Source: Pristionchus mayeri
Taxonomy: Eukaryota; Nematoda; Chromadorea; Rhabditida; Neodiplogasteridae
Assembly: GCA_036245805.1 (NCBI GenBank)
Contig: BTRK01000001.1
Coordinates: 13,082,001 to 13,146,000, forward strand
Length of the DNA stretch: 64,000 nt
Direction: 5' to 3'
In this document: positions 1 through 10,946 of the stretch, one piece after another
Layout of the letters: each line of letters begins with the position of its first letter
Position numbering within the stretch: the first letter of the stretch is position 1
Program-made: the position numbers and the translations under genes
The notes under the pieces: generated by a model
The model's database searches: none
What the model saw: the letters and a program-made list of their open reading frames with translations, nothing else
Told to the model about the DNA's origin: nothing

Positions 1-118
1 GCCTGGTTAGCTCCGATAAATCATGTGTGTCCAGTACTTCCGAGAAGGTTAACGAAATTCTGGACTTGGCGACTGATCCAAAACAGATGAAGAACAGAAA
101 AGAGAGGAGTATAACCGT
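1..118 (-). CDS. SEVL-family secreted protein, first exon (partial, runs off the left edge)
   Basis: Read on the minus strand from about 118 down to 1, the frame encodes a hydrophobic stretch (TVILLSFLFFICFGSVA) followed by SRISLTFSEVLDTHDLSEL. This has the same order as the start of the other family members in the window: signal peptide, then R-V-S-F, S-E-V-L and D-L. I see no in-frame ATG before an upstream stop. At the place where an ATG would be expected there is ACG, so either the start lies in a separate 5' exon or the start codon is lost. Only the N-terminal exon is visible. Function is not known; family members look secreted or GPI-anchored. Confidence 0.55.
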
Positions 119-303
119 GGTAAACGGGGCTTTAGGCTGCCTTTTCACATCCCTCTCTAAAATACGGGTTTAATCTTGAGGCAAAAAAGTGTCTACAGTG
201 ATGACATGACAATGCGTGTGTCAGTTATATGCCGCGAAAAGACATAATTAATAATTAATTAATAATTTAATAAAGATCGACGATAAAGAGAACACATTTA
301 GTT

Positions 304-1510
304 ATTAGGTTGTAACATAAGTTTTGTCGCATTTCGGAGGTTCACAATATTTCCATGAAGGATACTTCTCAAACATTATCAATGCCTGACCTCCTAGTAT
401 ATGTTTGGGGTGTTCATGCACATTCAAACCATAGGGTAGAGCTGAACTGCGCACGCTGGCTATGCGAAAAATATTAATATGAACTGATTTAAATTTGGTG
501 CAGATTTTATTAATTCGTTTGATCGGGTGCTAGTTCGCAGAGATGAATAATGAACCAAACTTCTACAGCATGGTGATATACCCCGTCAATGCTCTTTCAA
601 AATATACGCCAGATATGGTGCTATGTTGAGCGGAACCAAAGATATATTTCACTGAGTGTAAGGTTAGCCGCTGATTCGTAGCCAACTTGACCAACTCTTC
701 TGAATCCAGAATTGCAACAACAGTGACTAACATAAGTGCGTTCAATTACCACTCATGGAGGTATAATTTATCATTAAACAAGTGAGAGAAAGAACACTCC
801 ACTTGTGGGAAATTTGAATTTTTATTAATTCAATTCGCGCACAATTTTACCAAAATATGCAAGTTTAGGTGTTTCGAATTAAAGATTGTCATTCAAAAGC
901 TATTTATTTCCAAACTTATCCCAAGTAGATACTAGTAAGGGAAGGGTTTATGGTTAGGATGGACACAACAAATCAGATATTGAACATGTGTGCGAGGTAG
1001 GAATATGAACAAAGTGCCGATTTCATTAGTTTAATTTACATACCATCGTTCTGAATGGAGCCACTTATCTCAACAGAACCCAATCTACCCCAAACTTTGT
1101 CTGCATACTGACCACTTTGGGTGAACTATATTCCACCGTCACCAAACATCCACATTATACAAACTCGTCTACATTTCTAGAACGATTTTCGTTTGTCATT
1201 ATCCGTGAGTGGTTCAAAATTATGCACATATGTAGTACTTTACGCAAATCACACAAAATCGGCATAATTTATCCTTTTCAAGAAGAGCTGATGCGTGAAA
1301 ATGATTTCTAATCCTTATCTCAGTACAACTTTGTCTGACTAATGTGCCTCCTCAACTGCCTTGACAGGACTGAAGTAAAGCGCGTAAGAAAGAGTACGAA
1401 GGCCCTCACTGATGATGAATAACGAAATTGAGATTAAATTAATTCGAATAATTTCTGAGGTTAAAATGCATAAGAGATTGGACGCGACAAAACTTATGTT
1501 ACAACCTGAT
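304..1510. mobile_element. Degenerate mariner-size element with terminal inverted repeats
   Basis: The left end reads TTAGGTTGTAACATAAGTTT and the right end (1484-1510) is its reverse complement with few changes, continuing into TTGTCGC on both sides. The 1.2 kb length and the TTAGGTTG start fit a mariner-type element. No transposase frame or catalytic D,D34D motif is recognisable inside, so it is a relic or a non-autonomous derivative. Confidence 0.45.
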
Positions 1511-2779
1511 ATAAACGATTTCCTTCCATAATCTAGTGGTACAACATACGCAAACATGGTTGTGCATTTACCATTAATACAAACTTAACATTAGCATTAA
1601 ACATTTCCCAGCCAGTCCTGCAACAAAATGAAAAGTAGAACCGATTCACTAAAACTTCTCGATATACAACACGTGATTATGTTAAGCGAGTGTGATAATG
1701 TGTTCCGTGTTAGTGACGTGTGGCTCAATTTCGTCGTATTTATCGGAATTGGAAGTCAAATTGGACGAATCACTAGGAGAGTATGCGATTGGTTTTGAAT
1801 TATGTATGGGAGAGTATCAACAATGATCTCGCGCGGTAAATAGTGAATTCTAAAAATAGTCTCCATTCACACAGCAATACGTATTCCGTACCGAATCATA
1901 GGGTCGACAAGTGGTTTACACATTATCGGTGCCCAGAATTAAATGATCACATTTCGATTTATTATATTAGGCTGTTCGGAAAGTGTATTTTTTTATCTTT
2001 ATCATGCCAATTCTTCTGGACATTTATTAAACGAAAAGGTACGCCCTATTGGTTGCTATAGAGACTACCCACGCCCACATCAACTACAAAAAAACATAAG
2101 ATGATTGGTAAACTTTAGCGAGTGCGTAAATGCGATATCGCGTTCCGTGTTAGTCATGGCACATTATCGACAGATAAAATAGGCATAACATTCACACACG
2201 GCTTATAGGCAGGTCAGCATGTGAATTAGTCATTCATTTTCGATATTTTGTATTGCTCTGCTGCTCGCGCCATTGTATCGTTAGCGATGATTTGCTGGAG
2301 TAGCGAAAATGACTTATTCGGGAAAAATATGCCACTTTCAGACTAGCTACCTCGGATAAGTCTCGAATCGGCCATATCATAGCGGTCCCCTCGTGTATTG
2401 TGCGCGGAGAGCGAATGAGTCGCTTATCCATCTGATCGGAAATCCATTCGAGATGCCTTTTCTCAGTTTTCTGTCTATTAAATGAGCTAGATGCGGAACA
2501 ATTGGAATCAGCTCACATATAGTTTGAAAAACTGCGACAGAGCTTTCAAACGTAAACTGAAAATTTCAACTTCGTTATCCGAGAGTCGTGTTCGACACCT
2601 TAGAAGCTCGCCGACCCTGGACACGATCATGCAGAACAACACGTCCTTTCCGACCCAACACATTTCCCACACAAAATATGTCATTGCCATCGTTAGGACC
2701 GGATCAAAAGATTTCCAAATCAGGAAAAGTCCGCATAATCGTTTCCAAATCCGCATAATCGTTTACATTTGGCCCACAA

Positions 2780-2850
2780 TGTGAAAGTTGTGCAAAAACG
2801 TGATTTGAAGGGGCGTACGGATCCAAACATTCAATACTGATAAGAAAAAG
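2780..2850 (+). promoter_or_regulatory. Conserved upstream block of SEVL-1 with a GATA site
   Basis: A block of about 50 bases (a GTGCAAAA-CGTGATTTGAA core, then CCAAACATTCA, then ACTGATAAG) is shared with the upstream region of SEVL-2 (35035-35092 on the plus strand, 10077-10134 on the minus strand). The ACTGATAAG end matches the site bound by intestinal GATA factors such as ELT-2 in C. elegans. The conservation is seen; intestinal regulation is inferred. A hairpin repeat sits between this block and the SEVL-1 start. Confidence 0.4.
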
Positions 2851-3109
2851 TGCGTCAAAAGATAGTGATTTGAATAGAAGACAAATGTGCACCATTCTAT
2901 GAGCCATTCTATCTCACTCAACCAATTTGCATTTATTTTTAAATTTATGATTGTTAATTTGCCATTTAATTTATACATCGCATTTCGTTTCAATTCCATC
3001 ATCCCGTTGCTCCATACACCAATAAAAGCCCACTAAAAGCCCACCGCCCATGATCTATCAAAGGAGAATTACAGTTCTCATTCGACCTCTAGTTCTAAGA
3101 GATCGTTGC

Positions 3110-3216
3110 AGAACTATAGAGTTCGATAAACGATACCACGGTCTCTTCACACTCTCTCTCACCGCTCGACCGGTCTAGAGAGTGTGACAAATGAAGAGAC
3201 GACGGCCCGAATTACG
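3110..3216. repeat. Hairpin MITE (GAAGAGAC family) upstream of SEVL-1
   Basis: An imperfect inverted repeat with the core CACACTCTCTCTC...GAGAGTGTG, flanked by GTCTCTTCA and TGAAGAGAC and by GTTCGA and TTACGAA ends. Relatives with the same layout lie at 5365-5470, 19266-19360 and their mirror copies, with weaker ones near 4020, 49790 and 59050. They sit in introns or promoters of the family genes. Confidence 0.6.
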
Positions 3217-4615
3217 AACGAATTACGAAAAGGAAAAAAATCAGAACGCGATGACGACTCCTGACTGTGGCAGTTGCCGACTGACGTTGTGTTTCTTGTT
3301 CGTTCTCCTTCTCTCCACTGCCCACGCTCGAGTGTCATTCAGCACGTCGGAAGTGCTCGACAACAAGGATCTCAAGGGCACGAACTCCGTTAGTTTATTT
3401 ATATAATGTATTTCTCTGTTACTAGAAAAATCATTCCATATTAAATTACGAATCACGATGATTCAAAAGTTACTTTTTGTCTGTATCAATTGATTGCAGA
3501 CTACTTTCCACTGCTTTTTCGGCTGCAAAGTTTACGCAATTACAGAGAGTGACTCCCTTGTGATCGTTGACGATAAAGAAACAGTACAGATGACGCGAGT
3601 CATAATCAGTGTTTCGGTTTAAAAATACGTATTTCAGTCTCGTTCAGGCTAGTGCAAATGTCTTCGAGTTATCGGTGAGCACATTTCTTGTGGCTTTGCT
3701 AGGCCGGGCTAGACCCGCACTTTCGCCACTTCTCTTTGTGTTGTGGCCGAGTACTGAACATTAAGCAGCAATCACCAAGCAAGCCCAAGGCAGGCTTTAA
3801 GTAGGTTTACGATGAGAAAGTGGAAGTAGGGGCGGGCTTTGAACGCTTCTAGGAAAGCGCCCATTTCCATAAGTCCACAGTAGGCCGAAACAAACCGTAC
3901 CAGCTATCATAGCCGTTGCTGCACCATTACCTTTCTTTTATCATTTAGCTTTATCTTGGAATTGTTTTGTGTTATGAAAGCGATCAATAACGTGTTTTCT
4001 AGAATGTGTAAACAACTTTGTACAGGTTTCCCACACTCGCTAGACGATCGACCGGTCTGGAAAGTGTGACAACGATTATACGGTGACACGAACTACGCAT
4101 TCTAATTTCAGGGAGGCCACTACCAGCTCAAGAATACGGGCCCTGCCAATCCCACGTTCGTATTCTACGCTGTGGAGAAGGGCGCTGGTGAGTTGTTATT
4201 CGGTTGGCTGATGCAAAATTGATGAAAAGTGATGCAAAAGTGATTAGTATGGGCTATTCTATATGGCGTCAGGGTTCGGGTAAGCTTGGCATTTCTTAAA
4301 GGGATTGGAGGCTATTTCATTTCGTAACTGAGCATTGTAGATTCTTTGAATTCAGTGACGCGTTAAGATTACTATTTTGTAGAGCTTCTCAACAGTTATT
4401 ACCAGTTCTGAACGGTATACTTTAAAAACATGCACACAATCAGTTGGACTCCTTTGCAGAAAAACTTCAACTCGCCTCCCGTGTTTCTTATGCCCGGACA
4501 TAATAGTGTGATCAGTGCTAACAGTGCCTACACTATTATCTCCGGCTCTGGAGCAGTACGCTTCAGGAACTTCACAGGATTCGCTGAGGTATGCATAATC
4601 TGACACAGTACGGAC

Positions 4616-4731
4616 TAGTGATGCCAAAACGGATCGCGCTCTCCTCTTTTCAGACGCTCTCTCGCTGGTCAGACAGAGCGAGAGAGCGTGTGAAACGAGA
4701 AGAGCGCGAGCCGTTTTGGCATCACTAGTAC
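4616..4731. repeat. Near-perfect hairpin MITE in intron 5 of SEVL-1
   Basis: A self-complementary element starts TAGTGATGCCAAAACGG and ends CCGTTTTGGCATCACTA. Its inner arms (GCGCTCTCCTCTTTTC and GAAACGAGAAGAGCGCGAG) and GCTCTCTCG/CGAGAGAGC near the loop also pair. TA dinucleotides at both ends fit a TA target duplication. No coding content. Confidence 0.75.
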
Positions 4732-5364
4732 TGACAAATATTTCGGTTTAAAAATTGGTTCAACAATTAAGGATCAAAATAGCAGTAATGCTGATGCGAA
4801 TTGGCAAAACATGGTGATGCTATGCATGATGATCCTCTGACATCATGGTTCACTATTCAATTTGAAGTTGATTCAAAAAATGTCTACAACCCGGTAAAAA
4901 TCACTGGAATTCAGCACATTCTCGATAGCATCAGTGTGCACGGGAGCAGAAGAGAAGTCAACAGATTTTAGAGATGCGTGCGTTTTCAGGACGATCCACT
5001 TCCATCCGTGTATGCCGCGCCCGGAGACGCCATCGAGTCCAGTCTTCACAACAAAGTTCTGCCATATTTCCAACTTTTTTTCTTCAACATATTTCATTTA
5101 GCACAGTCGCCACTCTCGCCAATACCGCTTTCGTCGTCAACTCCCCTATCGCGACGGTCTCCTTCAAGGGCGCGCAGGGAAAGTGGGACGCCGGCAGATT
5201 CGTGATTGTCTCCAGTGATGGTATGGCATTGGTTGTCGTGTCGTATGCATGCCTTGAAACGCAGTGTGTTTCATGAATGTTAAATGTCGCAAGTACGACA
5301 AATTCAATCGATTGCAAAACAAGTTCAATATGCTGGGCAAATCATAACGTATTTGATGGATAGT

Positions 5365-5470
5365 AGTTTTCGCAATTCGGGTCTCCTTCATCATACACTC
5401 TCTCTCGGCCGGTGGAATGTCGAGAGAGTGTGTAGAATGAAGAGACAGTGGTTTCATTTCTCGAACTCTA
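5365..5470. repeat. Hairpin MITE (GAAGAGAC family) in intron 7 of SEVL-1
   Basis: Inverted repeat with CATACACTCTCTCTCG...CGAGAGAGTGTGTA and the flanking GGGTCTCCTTCA/TGAAGAGAC pair. It lies 25 bases inside the outer break of the palindrome and is present in the right arm at about 39698-39803. Confidence 0.6.
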
Positions 5471-6317
5471 TTTTTCAGCATCACCGTCTGTCATGGCGCA
5501 GGACGCTAGTGCTGGATTCACATCACCAGGTTGTTTTTCCAAAAAAATATAACACATAATACTTTAAATTAAATTCAATATGATTTAAAGCGTAATGGTT
5601 CATATTTGTTCAGGCTACGTCGGCTGTCCGTCTGTACGCACTGACCTGTACAGTCTGGTACCAAGCATCTCGCAAGTAAAGGCAAAAGTCTCCCTGAAGC
5701 GAAATGAGTAAAACAAATATATCTTTTCGACATTTTAGCAGTTTCTACACTTTAGGAATGACAAAATATATATAGTGCATGTGAAACATATTTGAAAATG
5801 ATGCAATTCATTCCAATAAGATTCCAATAAGAGAACTCTACTTCAGAGGCCTTACCGTAGCAATTAACGGAGACTACTCCATAACGAACAAAGCTGATGC
5901 TCTCGCGCTCACGGTCAACAGTAACACGATGAAGTTAGCACATACATCAAAATAGGGATGCCTTCGCAATCATTCACAATGTCTATATATCTCTAGCCAG
6001 ATAAACCAGAATGAAGAAAGACAACCATGTTATAGCTCTAACAGTACGACAGAACGGATAATTGCGAATTTCCTGAATGAATAATTTCTTGATTCAGACT
6101 GTATGGCAAGGACTCGATCTCGATGAAGTACGATGGCACGAAATTCGACATCAAGCTCTCCTGGACAAGGAAGAATTCGGGCTGGGACGGATTCGCGATA
6201 CAGATCGACATTGAATCTAGGAATGCGCCCGAAAATGCCGATTCCACGACATCCTTCTGTTTTAATGGCCTATCTCTGATTGCATCTATTGCTGTTTCTC
6301 TGTACATGTTCTTGTAG

Positions 6318-6936
6318 AACGTTGATTGTGCATGATTTGAATGAATGCGGACTTAACGAAGAGATACGAAAAAAAATGCACACATTATAAATTCATAAAA
6401 TAGAAAAAGTATTTGTCCGGGTTTTTTAAAAATTATTATTTGAAGATAAATTTTAAAACATTCAAGTGATCTTCTAATCATACATTTCTTTAAAATCTTT
6501 TTTTTTCTTCAAATCATACAAAAGTGACAGTAATTTTTTCTTCAAATCATACAAGAGTGACAGTGATTTTTGTGAGCGCTTGAGAATGCGACTGTGAACG
6601 ACAAACGGAGCCGCATTAGTCCTCGTGTGTTAGCGATGTACCGAAATGTTGGCATGGTATAGCACACGGGTTTTCGAAGAATCATGAATCTGAATTAGTT
6701 GAATACTCGGTTGTAAATGTTTGCTTTACTGAAAACAGAACGTGATTATTTGTTAACACTCGAGACAGCAATGCAAATACGGAATTCGTTCGCGTTTTAT
6801 GCGATTGAAACAAATACCGACCACTCACTTCTACTTCTGAATCACACTAACTGTGCCAAGGTATCAAATAGTGTACGTTTTTGAGGGCATCATGTAATTG
6901 CTTTATTCGCCCTTTCCAAGGCCTTTCAAATTGGGA
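6318..6936. other. Convergent 3' intergenic region of SEVL-1 and SEVL-2
   Basis: The two genes are transcribed toward each other here. The sequence is AT-rich with a two-copy direct repeat of about 33 bases (TTCTTCAAATCATACAA followed by AGTGACAGT) at 6506-6570. No further gene is seen. The mirror copy is 38233-38850. Confidence 0.6.
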
Positions 6937-9747
6937 TCACTTCGAAACAATATCGATCTGCATCGCGAATCCGTCATTGCTCTCCGTTTTCTTCGTCCAG
7001 TCAAGATTGATGTCGAACTTCGTGTCCTCGTATTTCTTCGAGATCGAGCTCTTGCCGGACAGTCTGAAGCACGTAAATGTTTTGAATCACATCTTTAGAA
7101 TCCACTCGCGCTCCGTCTCTTATCTTAACGGATTCGGTTACGTTTCTTGTCCAACAGCGTGATTATCAATTTTCATAGTTTAGCTAAAATATGCTCCAAG
7201 TGCAATGGTAAACGACGAAGTCTAATAGTATCTATCTACCAATACTCACTCCATCACATTGCTGTTGACCGTGAGAGCGAGGGCGTCTGATTGCACGGAG
7301 TAGTCACCATTGACAACAACTCTCAGACCTCTGAAACGACCCCATTCATAGCAATTATCGTATACATTATGTCTATAAGTAGTCATGTTATTGTGGATTT
7401 ATATTTTACATATGAGATTTTCGTTCAGCAAATCACAGTGTGCACAGAACATATGGGATTATATGTTATCTTACTCTGCTCGCGCCAGGCTGACGTTGGC
7501 GTTGATGGACGAGATTTTCGGAACCACAGAGTACAACGAATCGCCGACAGACGGACAGCCGACGTAGCCTTCAATTGTGTGAGGCTAATAATTAGAGTTC
7601 GAAATTCGGTAATGGTATGTTCATTTCGACCGGTTGAGTTGCCACAGAGACATGTACAAATCATCATGTCTCGAACTATACTAACATTCAATTTTTTGAA
7701 TCATAACTATCGTGAGACTAAGTTTGATATCAATTGCGACAATACAAAGCGTGAATGTTTTTGTGGAAATACAATTACATTTTGGTTCCAAATTATACCT
7801 GGTGAGGTGTAGACTGCGCTCGCGTCCTGAGTCATGGACGACTGAATTGCTGTAACTATGTTTTTTTCTTCAAGAAAACTAAGAGGAAAATGAAAATAAG
7901 ATGATATTTTCAGAACCTGCAATGAATAAATGATTGGAAAAAACAGTCATACCATCGCTGGAAACAATCAGGAACTTGCCGTATCCTGCGTCCCAGTTCC
8001 CTGATCCTCCCTTCAAGTAAAGTTCGAATTACATGTTTTCGTTTCATAATTCTACTCAAAATGTTGATATGTTATAATGTGATGAATGATGAGACAATTT
8101 TTCGTATCTAAAACATCACCTTGAATGAGACCGTCGCAATCGGAGAGTTTACGGAGAAAGCAGTATTTGCGAGGGAAGCGGCGGACCTAAAACATTAATT
8201 GAATCACGAAGAATTATACAAAAGTTTAATACCAATCACTTGTTTTTGATCAATAATGAATGAGTTTTTGGGTAATATCGCTTGACACGGCTGCAAATCT
8301 TAATGGAATACTGACAAGGGAATGCAAACCTCGTGGTGAAGACTGGGCGGCAGGAGTCGATGGCTTCAGCGGGCGCAGCATACACGGTGGGGAGGGGATC
8401 ACTCTGGAAACTGACACATCTCTAAACTCTGTTGATTGCTCTTATGGTCCCTTCCACATTGATCCTATCGAAAATGCGATGAATTTCATTGCCTTGTTAC
8501 CAGATTTTAAAGATCTTTTGAATCAACTATAAATTGTCTGGTGAATCATATTGAACCTCTGTGAATCCCGTGAAGTTCCCGAAGTCGATAATTCCAATGC
8601 TGGAGAGGATAACGTATTCACTGTTTGCCTCGATCCACTGGCGCGCTCCACCCCCGACAAAAACGACGAAAGTATTGTAGGCGGCTAAAAGGGAGATAAC
8701 TGATTCAAATAATTGCATAATTACACTCTTGATGAAGAATTGTGGTTTAGCAATATTTTAAAAAAACTGATCTTTAAAAGGGGAACGATCGTATTCGCTA
8801 TTTCGATCCTACACAATTAATGGTTATTACTAAATGCATCTGGTTTCGCTCTTTAAATTTCTCAAGAGTGGAATTATGCAATTATGTGAATCAGTTATCT
8901 CCTTTTTAGCAGCACACGATATATATTGCCAATGAATTCATAAAGCACAGCATTGTCCAACGATAACTCGCACAGCCCGCACTCCCTTTAAGAAACTACA
9001 AGCTTACCCAACCCCTGAATAGCCCATACCAATCACTTTTGCATCACTTTTGCATCAGCCAGCCCAATAAAAACTCACCCGATCCCTTCTCCACCACGTA
9101 GAATACGAATGTGGGATTGGTTGGGCCCGTGTTCTTCAGCGTGTACTTTCCTCCCTGCAATGTGTGAACAATCTATGCTTCACGGTTCTCCAAAAATATT
9201 GAACCTCTTTCATAAATTTTGAGTCCATTTGATCTTAGATCATACTCACCTCAAGTTCGAAGACATTTGCGATGTCCTCAATGAGACTAAAATTGTATTA
9301 TTAACGGCAATCATGAACGCGAACCGACATTCTTATCATTCCTATCCTTTCCACCCAAAGCACTCAGGATTCGACCCCGTCGACTACCCTGCATGTCACT
9401 CACTATTATTGAGAAATGCAACTTCCCTCGCAGTAAATCTGTAATGAATGACCAATACTCACGTCTCCGCCACTCGTCCCTTGTCGTCAACGATCACCAG
9501 TGAATCACTCTCGGTGACGGTGTAAACCCTGCATCCAGATGCACATCGGAAAGACGCCTGTAAGGTATTTATAGTTGACAATAAATTTATGAATAAGGAC
9601 AAATCCAAGTTACTATTCGCTTTTGATAAAAAAGGGAATACGAACAGTGATCGCTCCCTGGAGATCCACGTTGTCCAGTACTTCCGACTTGTCGAAGGTC
9701 ACACGAGCATCGACAGCAACAAGACAGAGGGTCAGCAAGAGCAGCAT
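6937..9747 (-). CDS. SEVL-2: secreted nematode family protein, 12 exons, 329 residues (left-arm copy)
   Basis: This is the reverse-strand mirror of 35422-38232, where the exon list is given. The ATG is at 9745-9747 and the stop at 6937-6939. The protein begins MLLLLTLCLVAVDARVTF, a signal peptide with likely cleavage after VDA, followed by KSEVLDNVDLQG, a Cys pair (SFRCASGC) and KNTGPTNPTFVFYVVEKG. Further on come a conserved Cys in IDSCRPVF, NTAFSVNSPIATVSF, GYVGCPSV, GDYS and DGFAMQIDI. It ends soon after this, at VSK, with no hydrophobic tail, so it looks fully secreted, unlike SEVL-1 and SEVL-C. All exon phases agree and I see no break. The arms differ at 7312, which changes one Leu (right arm) to Val (left arm). 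Biochemical function is unknown. Confidence 0.85.
8678..8913. repeat. Intronic hairpin that mirrors the exon 5 acceptor of SEVL-2 (left-arm copy)
   Basis: About 53 bases around the 3' splice site of intron 4 (8679-8732) recur in inverted orientation inside the same intron (8860-8913), with roughly four mismatches. Both contain AATTATGCAATTAT, a GATTCA string and the AGTTATCTCC...TTTTAGC acceptor. In the transcript these could pair into a long stem that includes the acceptor AG. Confidence 0.7.
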
Positions 9748-10076
9748 GTCAATTAATTAGAGCTTGAAATTATGGAAATCATTAGTTTTGCTCTGAAAAT
9801 TTGTAACACGTCGTTGCGGCGCTTTGCAACAGTGCTGCCTGTCTTTTTCAAGCAGGAAGAACCATAAATAGGGCAATCGGAGAAACATCGCGACGGGATT
9901 AAATCACTATTTCTTTAGGCTGTCGTTTGTACAATATCTGTTGTAGATTATGACCCACTGAGAGGTATCTAGATAACTCTTGGGTGAGAAAAGGCTAACA
10001 AGTAAACCACATCCAGTGAATGGTGTTACTTCAGATAGCTGTGCGTTGTCGTCTATTCGTTATCTTTACTGCCCTA

Positions 10077-10134
10077 TGCTTATCAATTCTGAATGTTTGG
10101 TACCGATGACCCATTCAAATCACGCTTTTGCACA
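10077..10134 (-). promoter_or_regulatory. Conserved upstream block of SEVL-2 with a GATA site (left-arm copy)
   Basis: Read on the minus strand: GTGCAAAAGCGTGATTTGAA, then ACCAAACATTCA and TTGATAAG. It is the counterpart of 2780-2850 upstream of SEVL-1. The GATA-type site is seen; its use is inferred. Confidence 0.4.
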
Positions 10135-10504
10135 TCATTCTTAATCCTTGAGATGCCGAACTATTGAGCAAGAGAAGTCGGGGAAAATGAAATAGAAGAG
10201 TACCACCGGGACTCCTACACGCATGGAATGAAGGGTTTACTATTGACCAAGAAACGCGCGGGGTCGGAAGATGAGCAACCATTTTATGGAAAAATGACAA
10301 AGGTGAATGTGGTGTGCGAAATTTGTACATCCGGAAATGACGTTGCCCTGTATGCGCTGTATGCCCTGTATGAACAGTCACTGAATCCGGGGAATGACAT
10401 GGAAATCAGCATCACTTTTCGCTCATATGGCACATGTAATCTGCATTGTTTAATCTTCGATCTGAATCTGAATCAGAAACGGTGCTTTACGTGAAGTTTG
10501 ACAT

Positions 10505-10702
10505 AGTTAACAGAAGCGTGGAATGGCTCGTTTGCTCGTTCTGAGCGAGTTCAGGGAGTGCAATAAATGTACTCATGAGCCAGCGCGCTTGCACTAGTGT
10601 TGCCCAATCTTCCTCCCCATTTCGCGTGCTCTATCTCTCTCGGGTGAGAGAGAGACAGAGACAGAGAGAGAGATAGAGACAGAGAGAGAGACAGAGAGAG
10701 AC

Positions 10703-10746
<44 letters not shown>

Positions 10747-10830
10747 AGAGACACTGCGAGATAGTATGTGAAACGGAGAGAGCGCGCGCTGGTTTGTCCT
10801 CACCGCGCTTGCACAATCTGACTATTTCAA
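10505..10830. repeat. GA-rich inverted element upstream of the phosphatase (left-arm copy)
   Basis: A (GA)n/(GACA)n microsatellite (10641-10745) is enclosed by complementary flanks: GCGCGCTTGCACTAGTG and GCGCTTGCAC, and CGTGCTCTATCTCTCTC and GAGAGAGCGCGCG. It looks like a hairpin repeat whose loop has expanded. Repeat length differs from the right-arm copy (about 34341-34666). Confidence 0.6.
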
Positions 10831-10946
10831 CATAAAGTTCGAGCGCTGGTCTCCTTTATTATAACGAGGAATGCACACCTTCAGTGTATCACTTTTTCCT
10901 CCCTCAATCCATTCCCTTTTTCGTTCAAAGTTTAACATTTTAGATC

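Larger units (their letters stand above)
119..3108. other. AT-rich repeat-laden intergenic region
   Basis: I see no convincing gene here; the ORFs are short, overlap on both strands and lack splice context. The region holds one degenerate mariner-like element (304-1510). It also has isolated terminal-repeat-like strings such as ATTAGGCTGTTCGGAAAGT near 1967, and two diverged copies of a GCGAGTG...GTTCCGTGTTAG string near 1686 and 2119. The last 350 bases resemble the upstream region of SEVL-2 and are listed separately as a promoter candidate. Confidence 0.5.
3251..6317 (+). pseudogene. SEVL-1: GPI-type secreted family protein, 11 exons, probably broken
   Basis: Exons: 3251-3388, 3500-3594, 3638-3674, 4112-4187, 4460-4588, 4990-5055, 5102-5220, 5479-5529, 5614-5707, 5847-5933, 6098-6317. 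The product starts MTTPDCGSCRLTLCFLFVLL with a signal peptide, then RVSFSTSEVLDNKDLKG, a Cys pair in the second exon, KNTGPANPTFVFYAVEKGA, NTAFVVNSPIATVSF, GYVGCPSV and DGFAIQIDIE. It ends in a hydrophobic tail (LIASIAVSLYMFL) typical of a GPI-attachment signal. Oddities: intron 2 seems to use a GC donor (AC|GCGAGT, where SEVL-2 has AC|GTGAGT). Exon 5 begins with five A where four would keep frame. Exon 6 lacks 8 bases relative to SEVL-2 at about 5040, removing a conserved Cys and shifting frame. Exons 8-11 are clean and are the part copied in the palindrome. Function unknown; a surface or secreted role is inferred. Confidence 0.65.

Noticed and set aside
4616..4731. Rho-independent-type terminator or CRISPR-like repeat
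   Set aside because: It is a eukaryotic intronic hairpin with TA flanks and related copies elsewhere, typical of a MITE.
7291..7812. 173-codon plus-strand ORF
   Set aside because: It is the antisense of SEVL-2 exons 9-11 and introns; the minus-strand model has coherent splice phases and paralogues.
10551..10816. Ser/Leu-rich ORFs over the GA/CT microsatellite
   Set aside because: They are translations of a (GA)n repeat in several frames, with no splice context.
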